The notes under the pieces were generated by a model. It saw only the letters and a list, made by a program, of their open reading frames with translations, did not search any database and had not been told where the DNA came from. Source: Ga0077527 sp964606765 (GTDB lineage: Bacteria > Pseudomonadota > Gammaproteobacteria > Burkholderiales > SG8-41). From it: a DNA stretch of 64,000 nucleotides. The first letter of the stretch is position 1; every line of letters starts with the position of its first letter. Below are positions 58,758 through 64,000 of the stretch, piece by piece. The DNA lies in assembly GCA_964606765.1 (NCBI GenBank), contig CAZSIR010000001.1, positions 1 through 64,000 on the forward strand. Reading direction: 5' to 3'. The position numbers and the translations under genes were made by a program.

Positions 58758-59765
58758 ATGTTTAAAATCAAATACTTATATAAATCTGTCCGCCCATGCG
58801 CCGTTCTCGCCGTATGGGCGCTGCCTTTTGCGCTGCTGGTTGCGCAGGCACAGGCCGCGGCTGCAGACGACTATCCCTCGCGACCGGTGCGCGTACTGGT
58901 GCCCAATCCGCCGGGTGGCGGCAGCGATGCCGTCGCGCGCATCCTCGCGCAGAAGCTCGGCGAGCGCATGGGCCAGCAGTTCGTCGTCGACAACCGCGCG
59001 GGCGGCGGCGGCATCATCGCCAATGAAACCGTGGCGCGCGCCAATCCCGACGGCTACACGCTGCTGCTCGCCTTCATCGGCCCGGTGGCCATCAGCCCGG
59101 CGCTGCAGAAGGTGCCCTACGATTCGGTGAAGGATTTCATGCCGGTCGCGCTGGTCGCTGCGGGCCAGTACATGCTGGTGCTGCATCCCTCGGTGCCGGC
59201 GAAGTCGCTGAAGGATTTTGTCGCTTACGCCAAGGCCAATCCCGGCAAGATCAATTATGCTTCCGCCGGCAACGGTTCGCCGCTGCATCTGGCGGCGGAA
59301 CTGTTCAAGGCGCGCGCCGGGGTGAACCTGGTGCATGTGCCGTACAAGGGCGGCGGTCCCGCCACTGCGGCCATCCTCGCCGGTGAAGTACAGGCCGTGT
59401 TCGGCAGCCTGACGTCGGTCGTGCCGCAGATCAAGGCCGGCAAACTGACGCCGATCGGCGTCACCGGCGCCAAACGCTCCGCGCTGGCGCCGGAATATCC
59501 GACCATCGCCGAACTCGGCTATCCCGGTTTCGAGATGACATCCTGGTACGGCATCCTGCTGCCGGCGCGTTCACCCGCGACCGTGGCGGCAAAACTGAAT
59601 GCGGGCCTGAATGAAGCCCTGCGCGCGAAGGATGTGGTTGATGCGCTGAAGCGCCAGGGACTGGATGCCACCGGCGGCACGCCGGAAGCATTCGCCGCGC
59701 ACATCAAGACTGAACTCGCGAAATGGGCGAAAGTGGTGAAAGACGCAGGCATCAAGGCGGATTAA
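58758..59765 (+). CDS. Bug/TctC-family periplasmic solute receptor 8
   Basis: A 335-residue receptor. The first residues (MFKIKYLYKS) are encoded by AT-rich repeat copy 6, an unusual origin for a signal-peptide n-region; the hydrophobic core is VLAVWALPFALLVAQAQA. Pocket segments are VPNPPGGGSDAVARIL and VVDNRAGGGGIIANETVA, with HVPYKGGGPATAAIL. It is tied to the MmgE/PrpD enzyme by a three-base gap. A terminator follows. Confidence 0.92.
   Translation: MFKIKYLYKSVRPCAVLAVWALPFALLVAQAQAAAADDYPSRPVRVLVPNPPGGGSDAVARILAQKLGERMGQQFVVDNRAGGGGIIANETVARANPDGYTLLLAFIGPVAISPALQKVPYDSVKDFMPVALVAAGQYMLVLHPSVPAKSLKDFVAYAKANPGKINYASAGNGSPLHLAAELFKARAGVNLVHVPYKGGGPATAAILAGEVQAVFGSLTSVVPQIKAGKLTPIGVTGAKRSALAPEYPTIAELGYPGFEMTSWYGILLPARSPATVAAKLNAGLNEALRAKDVVDALKRQGLDATGGTPEAFAAHIKTELAKWAKVVKDAGIKAD
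58761..58778 (+). repeat. AT-rich 18-bp dispersed motif, copy 6 (overlaps a start)
   Basis: TTTAAAATCAAATACTTA, 6 nt after the MmgE/PrpD stop. It forms codons 2-7 of Bug receptor 8. Confidence 0.6.
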
Positions 59766-59790
59766 ACGGTTGCGAACCGGCAGTTTGGAC

Positions 59791-59818
59791 AACGGGGCCG
59801 GCATGGCCCCGTTTTTTT
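59791..59818 (+). terminator. Rho-independent terminator after Bug receptor 8
   Basis: AACGGGGCC (59791-59799) pairs with GGCCCCGTT (59805-59813) around GGCAT, followed by TTTTT. It separates receptor 8 from receptor 9. Confidence 0.9.
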
Positions 59819-59931
59819 ATTGCTTGATTTTATTGCTGGATGCCCGTGAATTTTCGCGGCTTGCGACGAGTGCCGCTTCCGTGGCATGGTTGCCGCGTAG
59901 TCCATAAAAACGATACGACGGAGGAGGCCGC

Positions 59932-60921
59932 ATGAATACCATCACCGGCATCAGGGCGCCGGCCCTGATTTTTGTTTTGCTGACTGCCGTACAGGCCGTC
60001 ATGGCGACAACAGCAGCCCAGGCGCAGAATTTCCCCAGCCGGCCGATGCGCGTCATCGTGCCGCTGGCGGCGGGCGGCGGCATGGATACGGTTGCCCGCA
60101 GCGTGGCGAACAGTTTTACCGAGGCGCTGGGGCAGAGCGTAGTCGTTGACAACCGGCCGGGTGCGGGCAGTCTGATCGCGCTCGAAATCCTCTCCGAAGC
60201 GGCGGCGGACGGCCATACGCTGATGATGATCAGCGCCACCACGGTCATCTACCCGCTGCTCTACAAATCAAAACTGGATCCGGTGCGTGATTTCACGCCG
60301 GTATCGCAGGTCACGGCGCAGGGTTACGTGCTGGTCGTGCATCCCGCGCTGCCGGTCAAGTCGGCGCTGGACCTCGTCAAGTACGCCAAGGCCAACCCGG
60401 GCAAGCTGAACTACGCGTCCTCCGGCATCGGCAGCCCGATACACATGACGACCGAGCTGCTTGGCATCGCCACCGGCACCCGCATGACCCATGTTCCGTA
60501 CAAGGGCATGGGCGCCGCCTATGCCGACCTCGTGGGCGGCCGCATCAACATGTCGTTTGCGACCATCATCTCCGCCCAGACCCACATCCGGAACGGCCGC
60601 CTGCGTGCGCTGGCGGTGTCGCAGGCGAAACGCGCGGCGGCCATGCCCGAGACCCCGACCCTCGCCGAAGCCGGCATACCCGGCGTGGTCGTGGTCAACT
60701 GGTACGGCCTGATTGCACCGAAGGCCACGCCGAAAGCGGTCATCAACCGCATCGCAGCCGAAACCGCGAAGGCGGTGCAGGCGCCGGAGATGCAGAAGCG
60801 GCTGACCGCCGACGGCGCTGAAGGCGTGGGCGGCACCCCGGCGGAGTTCACCACGCACATCCGTGCGGAAAGCGCGCAATGGCGCCGCGTGATCAAGGAA
60901 GGCGGGATCAAGGCGCAGTAA
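59932..60921 (+). CDS. Bug/TctC-family periplasmic solute receptor 9
   Basis: A 329-residue receptor with signal peptide LIFVLLTAVQAVMATTAAQA. Pocket segments are VPLAAGGGMDTVARSVA and VVDNRPGAGSLIALEIL, with HVPYKGMGAAYADLVGG. The start at 59932 follows GACGGAGGAGGCCGC. It lies 166 bases after receptor 8, beyond the terminator, so it has its own promoter. It converges on the PNPOx-family gene. Confidence 0.92.
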   Translation: MNTITGIRAPALIFVLLTAVQAVMATTAAQAQNFPSRPMRVIVPLAAGGGMDTVARSVANSFTEALGQSVVVDNRPGAGSLIALEILSEAAADGHTLMMISATTVIYPLLYKSKLDPVRDFTPVSQVTAQGYVLVVHPALPVKSALDLVKYAKANPGKLNYASSGIGSPIHMTTELLGIATGTRMTHVPYKGMGAAYADLVGGRINMSFATIISAQTHIRNGRLRALAVSQAKRAAAMPETPTLAEAGIPGVVVVNWYGLIAPKATPKAVINRIAAETAKAVQAPEMQKRLTADGAEGVGGTPAEFTTHIRAESAQWRRVIKEGGIKAQ

Positions 60922-60934
60922 GCCGCGCCGAGCT

Positions 60935-61567
60935 TCAACCGTTGCCGACTCGCCCGCCGCGTAAATCAGCGAGTGCTTTTTCCAGTTCGGCGATGCGGCG
61001 GTCGCGTGCTTCGAGCGCGCGCTCCACATCCGCCGCTTCATAACGCCGCGGAATGTGCTGCGGGCAGTTGGCGTCCCAGGTCGTGACGCGGAACAGCAGG
61101 ACCTGCTCGCCACGGGACGGATAGTCCGCGGGCATCAGCTGCGCCAGCCTTTCGGCGTCATCCTCGACCACACGCGCTTCACCCCAGAGCTTGATGCGCC
61201 GCTGCTCCGCGTAATCGATCAGGAACAGATGCGCCTTCGGGTTCTCGCTCAGGTTGCCCTGGGTGATGAACTGGCGGTTGCCGCGAAAATCGGCAAAGGC
61301 GATGGTCGACTCGTCCGGCACGTGCAGGAAACCCGGCGGACCGCCGCGGTGCTGGATGTACGGCTGGCCGGCGGCGTTGACCGTGCCGAGGAACACACTG
61401 GTTTGCACCTTGATGAAGGCGGCCAGGTCGGGCGTGATGGTCGTGCCCCAGCCCTTGCCGGTTTCCATCCGGGCATAGGCGTGGCGCGAGCCTTTGCGCG
61501 CCTGGATTGCCTTCACCGTCGGCGTAAAAGCCACATCACTGGCGAAGCGCAGGCGGTCACTCATCAT
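60935..61567 (-). CDS. Pyridoxamine 5'-phosphate oxidase-family FMN-binding protein
   Basis: A 210-residue split-barrel flavoprotein. FMN-binding region: SVFLGTVNAAGQPYIQHRGG and IAFADFRGNRQFITQGNLSE. The C-terminus (ADVERALEARDRRIAELEKA) is a short coiled coil not found in the core fold, perhaps for dimer or partner binding. Relatives reduce small electrophiles or bind flavin for redox sensing. Start at 61567, or the ATG three bases inside. It is followed upstream by the SDR gene on the same strand, 86 bases apart. Confidence 0.85.
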   Translation of the reverse strand: MMSDRLRFASDVAFTPTVKAIQARKGSRHAYARMETGKGWGTTITPDLAAFIKVQTSVFLGTVNAAGQPYIQHRGGPPGFLHVPDESTIAFADFRGNRQFITQGNLSENPKAHLFLIDYAEQRRIKLWGEARVVEDDAERLAQLMPADYPSRGEQVLLFRVTTWDANCPQHIPRRYEAADVERALEARDRRIAELEKALADLRGGRVGNG

Positions 61568-61652
61568 GGATGCTCCTTTCAGGCGGTGCAGTCAGACAAC
61601 ACCATCAAGCGGGGACACCACGCGCACGATGCCGCGCGCGTGGCGTGGCAGC

Positions 61653-62399
61653 TCAGGCCGCCATTGCGGCAACCTGGCGCTCGATTTCCTTGGGGTTGGC
61701 GAGATAGGCGGCGCCCATGCCCTGGCTCATCGGATCCGGGAAGATTTCTTCGGTCCCGGCTTCGATGCCGGCAATGATGGCGCGGGCCGCATCGGCAGGC
61801 GAGGTCTTGTCAAAGGGGATGTCTTCCGCCATGCGCGTATCGATCGGTCCGGGGTAGACGCCGAACACCTGCGTGCCCTGACCCTTGAGCATCAGGCGCG
61901 TGGCCTGGGTCAGGGAATGCACGGCGGCCTTGGACGCGCTGTACGATGCGAGCAGCGCAAAATTCACCAGCGAGGCCACGGAAGCGATATTGCCGACTGC
62001 GCCGCCGCCGTTTTTCGCCAGCACCGGCGCAAAAGCCTGGGTCACGGCAAAGGTGCCGAAGAAGTTGACGGCCATTTCCTTCTGCCCGGAACTGATCCAC
62101 TGCGGATCGGTGAAAGCGCCGCCGACATGGCCGGCGTACCCGGCGTTGTTGACCAGCAGCTGCACGTCGGGCGCTGCTGCGGCAGCGGCCTTGATCTGCG
62201 CCGCATCGGTGACATCGAGCTGCAGCGCGACAACCCGTTTGCCATGCTGCGCGGTCAGCGGCGCGAGGTCGCCCACGTTGCGCGCGGCGGCATAGACCCT
62301 GGCCGCGCCGGCGGCCACCAGCGCATCAACGATGGCCTTGCCGATGCCGCGATTGGCGCCGGTGACCAGCGCTGTTTTGCCCTTGATTGAGAAACCCAT
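61653..62399 (-). CDS. Short-chain dehydrogenase/reductase
   Basis: A 248-residue classical SDR. NAD(P) motif TGANRGIG (residues 14-21), NNAG motif VNNAGYAG, and a catalytic SASVASLVNFALLASYSASK-type region with Tyr-x-x-x-Lys (YSASK). The substrate is unknown. It is divergent from the TetR gene and its start is 46 bases from the first operator palindrome (62445-62458), so it is very likely the main target of that repressor. Confidence 0.92.
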   Translation of the reverse strand: MGFSIKGKTALVTGANRGIGKAIVDALVAAGAARVYAAARNVGDLAPLTAQHGKRVVALQLDVTDAAQIKAAAAAAPDVQLLVNNAGYAGHVGGAFTDPQWISSGQKEMAVNFFGTFAVTQAFAPVLAKNGGGAVGNIASVASLVNFALLASYSASKAAVHSLTQATRLMLKGQGTQVFGVYPGPIDTRMAEDIPFDKTSPADAARAIIAGIEAGTEEIFPDPMSQGMGAAYLANPKEIERQVAAMAA

Positions 62400-62444
62400 G
62401 ATGGTGAACTCCTTTATTCCTGAATGTGTTTGATCGTTTAAAAC

Positions 62445-62458
62445 AGACAGACCTGTCT
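62445..62458. promoter_or_regulatory. TetR operator palindrome, site 1
   Basis: AGACAGACCTGTCT is palindromic with one mismatched pair and shares its half-site with site 2 (62477-62490). Centre-to-centre distance is 32 bp, about three helical turns. Confidence 0.7.
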
Positions 62459-62476
62459 ATTCGCGGAGTTGACTGT

Positions 62477-62490
62477 AGACAGATCTGTCT
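62477..62490. promoter_or_regulatory. TetR operator palindrome, site 2
   Basis: AGACAGATCTGTCT is a perfect 14-bp palindrome lying 13 bases before the TetR ATG at 62504. The pair of sites covers the divergent SDR-tetR promoter region and fits repression of both genes. Confidence 0.75.
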
Positions 62491-62503
62491 GTATTGTCAA
62501 GCC

Positions 62504-63091
62504 ATGCCTGCAAAAAAAGATTCCGCAGCCCAAAAGCCCGCTGTCCAGTCCAGCGTGCGGGAGCGCCTGCTCGACACCGCCGACCGCCTGTTTTACCGGG
62601 AAGGGGTGCGCGCGGTCGGCATCGACCGCGTATTGGCCGAAGCGGGTGCGGCCAAGGCCTCGCTGTATGCGCACTTCGGCTGCAAGGACGACCTGGTGGC
62701 CGCGCATATCCAGCGCCGCGTGACCAGTGCCCGCGCCGAGATCGAGGCCTATGTCGCCGATACGGCCCCGGCGAAACGCGCGCTGCGCTTTTTCGACTGG
62801 GTGGTGGAGATGACGAAATCACGGGATTTCCGCGGCTGCCCGCTGCAGCATGTGGTGGCCGAGCTGAGCGATCCCAAGCATCCGGCCCGCATCGTTGCCG
62901 CCGAACAGCGCGCATGGCTGCATGCGAAATTTGTCGAATGGACGAAGGCGGCCGGCGCCGCCAATCCGGCGGCGACCGCCAATGCGCTGGTCGTGCTGTT
63001 TGACGGCGCGGTGGTGGCGTCGGAACACGACGGCCCGCAGCGGGCGCGGGATGCGCGCTGGATGGCGGGGCAGCTGCTGCAGCAGGGCTGA
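62504..63091 (+). CDS. TetR-family repressor
   Basis: A 195-residue regulator with an N-terminal TetR helix-turn-helix (RLLDTADRLFYREGVRAVGI, DRVLAEAGAAKASLYAHFG) and a C-terminal ligand-binding helical domain (FRGCPLQHVVAELSDPKHPA) of the AcrR/YxaF-like group. Divergent from the SDR gene; the two palindromes between them are the probable binding sites. The inducer is likely a substrate or toxin handled by the SDR. Confidence 0.92.
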   Translation: MPAKKDSAAQKPAVQSSVRERLLDTADRLFYREGVRAVGIDRVLAEAGAAKASLYAHFGCKDDLVAAHIQRRVTSARAEIEAYVADTAPAKRALRFFDWVVEMTKSRDFRGCPLQHVVAELSDPKHPARIVAAEQRAWLHAKFVEWTKAAGAANPAATANALVVLFDGAVVASEHDGPQRARDARWMAGQLLQQG

Positions 63092-63221
63092 GCGCCCTGG
63101 TCCGGGGCATTCGCGGCCGGCGCCGCTTTCGGTTAAATCAGCAGCCCCTGGTCGCGGATTTTTATTATCATCACCGGTATTCCGCGATGTAAAAAAATTC
63201 CGGCTCCGCCGCAGGGTTCCC

Positions 63222-63725
63222 ATGCGCCGCAAAAAAACTCCGATCATCATCGACGTAGAAGCTTCCGGCTTCGGCAACGGCAGCTATCCCATCGAAATCG
63301 GCGTGGCGATGGATGATGACAACAAGTACTGTGCGCTGATCCTGCCCGCAGCCGGCTGGGAGCACTGGGATGAGGACGCGGAAAAAGTCCACCGCATCGC
63401 CCGCGACATCCTCGAAACCCACGGCCAGCCGATCCGCGAGGTCGCCGAAAACATGAACCGGCTGTTCGAGGGCAAAACGCTGTATACCGACGCCTGGGGC
63501 GTGGACAAAACCTGGATCACCAAGCTCTTCTACAAGGCGGGCATCGACATGAAATTCAGCGTCAGCCCGCTCGAACTCATACTCAGCGAGGAACAGATGG
63601 CGCGCTGGCACGCGACCAAGGACAAAATCCTCTCTGAAGTACAGAAGCACCGCCATCGCGCCAGTTTTGACGCCTGGATCATCCAGGAAACCTACAAGCG
63701 GACACTGGCCGAAACACCCGGCTGA
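63222..63725 (+). CDS. DEDDh-type 3'-5' exonuclease-like protein
   Basis: A 167-residue protein of the DnaQ-like exonuclease superfamily. Motif I is IIIDVEASGFGNGSYPIEIG (D-x-E). A second acidic region is in LYTDAWGVDKTW. Motif III HRASFD (H-x4-D) lies at the end of the domain. All four metal-binding positions appear present, so activity is plausible. It may act on DNA or RNA ends. The ATG at 63222 is preferred because longer frames run into the tetR gene. Confidence 0.75.
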   Translation: MRRKKTPIIIDVEASGFGNGSYPIEIGVAMDDDNKYCALILPAAGWEHWDEDAEKVHRIARDILETHGQPIREVAENMNRLFEGKTLYTDAWGVDKTWITKLFYKAGIDMKFSVSPLELILSEEQMARWHATKDKILSEVQKHRHRASFDAWIIQETYKRTLAETPG

Positions 63726-63849
63726 CCGGATCCTGTTCGTATCGTGAACTGCACAGCGGCGGGCGGCAGGCCGGCCTTTATGATGTGCAGTCAGGAAGCC
63801 CCATCCGGGCCGCGCCGCAAGCCGCAACCGCCACAGGAAGAGACCGACC

Positions 63850-64000
63850 ATGAGCAAGGCAGCACTGCGCACAATTTTGCCGATTGCGGGCTGGCCCGAA
63901 TCGCTGGCCGACAAGGTTGAAATCAGCGGCGGCAGCGATCCGGTGCTGCCCACGCCGTTCCGCATCAGCGAAACCGCGGCGGCCACGCTGGCTGCGGTCG
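63850..64000 (+). CDS. Class III CoA-transferase (CaiB/BaiF family), 5' end only
   Basis: Fifty residues are visible before the window ends. The ATG at 63850 opens SKAALRTILPIAGWPESLAD. The later block PVLPTPFRISETAAATLAAV is the recognisable start of CaiB/BaiF-type CoA-transferases, which move CoA from one carboxylate to another. The catalytic Asp and most of the protein lie beyond the right edge, so the assignment rests on this start. Confidence 0.7.
   Translation, partial: MSKAALRTILPIAGWPESLADKVEISGGSDPVLPTPFRISETAAATLAAV

Noticed and set aside
59818..59834. Reverse-strand AATAAAATCAAGCAATA as a seventh full copy of the AT-rich motif
   Set aside because: Only the first 11 positions match; the end differs, so it is listed only as a partial match.

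Overview
The window is about 62-65% GC chromosomal DNA from a Betaproteobacterium, most likely Burkholderiales or a close environmental relative. The evidence is the conserved ffh / rpsP-rimM-trmD-rplS neighbourhood at the left end and nine orphan Bug/TctC-type periplasmic receptor genes, an expansion typical of Bordetella/Cupriavidus-like bacteria. I see no rRNA, tRNA, prophage, insertion sequence or CRISPR array.

Layout. 1-3170: the 3' end of ffh, a nitroreductase on the other strand, then the ribosomal and tRNA-modification operon rpsP-rimM-trmD-rplS, closed by a strong terminator. 3225-5003: an exported TPR-like protein. 5017-18949: a catabolic island. A GntR/UTRA regulator is divergent from a two-subunit lyase of the UxaA/SuyAB family. 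It is followed by an acetolactate-synthase-like TPP enzyme, the iron-sulfur and two membrane subunits of a succinate dehydrogenase/fumarate reductase-like complex, a sulfatase, a Bug receptor, a two-subunit class I fumarase/tartrate dehydratase, a FAD subunit without the usual FAD-linking histidine, a second Bug receptor and an LDH2-family dehydrogenase. The SuyAB-like + LDH2 (ComC-like) + TTT-receptor combination suggests use of sulfolactate or a similar 2-hydroxy acid; this is inference. 19057-27418: recQ and small oxidoreductase, lipoprotein and RNA-binding genes, with slyX. 27430-31094: a serine hydrolase, methylmalonyl-CoA epimerase, a thioesterase and an OsmC-family gene with an in-frame TGA exactly at the peroxidatic cysteine position.

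31133-40848: four more Bug receptors interspersed with MscS, an M48 peptidase, a carboxymuconolactone-decarboxylase-like protein, a HIT-like protein, an enolase-superfamily enzyme and a C45 acyltransferase. 40849-53804: an Asp/Glu racemase-like protein, PPK2, a MazG-like protein, an M32 carboxypeptidase, a Spy-like envelope protein with two surface-type proteins, LOG, DUF3500, dienelactone hydrolase and another Bug receptor. 53931-64000: a large XRE regulator divergent from a ketopantoate-reductase-like gene, then MmgE/PrpD with two Bug receptors, a TetR-SDR divergent pair with two operator palindromes, a DEDDh exonuclease and the start of a class III CoA-transferase.

Main points for follow-up: (1) the OsmC-like gene at 30528-31094 is a strong selenoprotein candidate, with a hairpin after the UGA that resembles a bacterial SECIS element; (2) the catabolic island couples a SuyAB-like lyase to a non-canonical Frd/Sdh-like complex; (3) an 18-bp AT-rich motif occurs six times, each time 6-27 nt after a stop codon; (4) two different long imperfect inverted repeats flank one gene.
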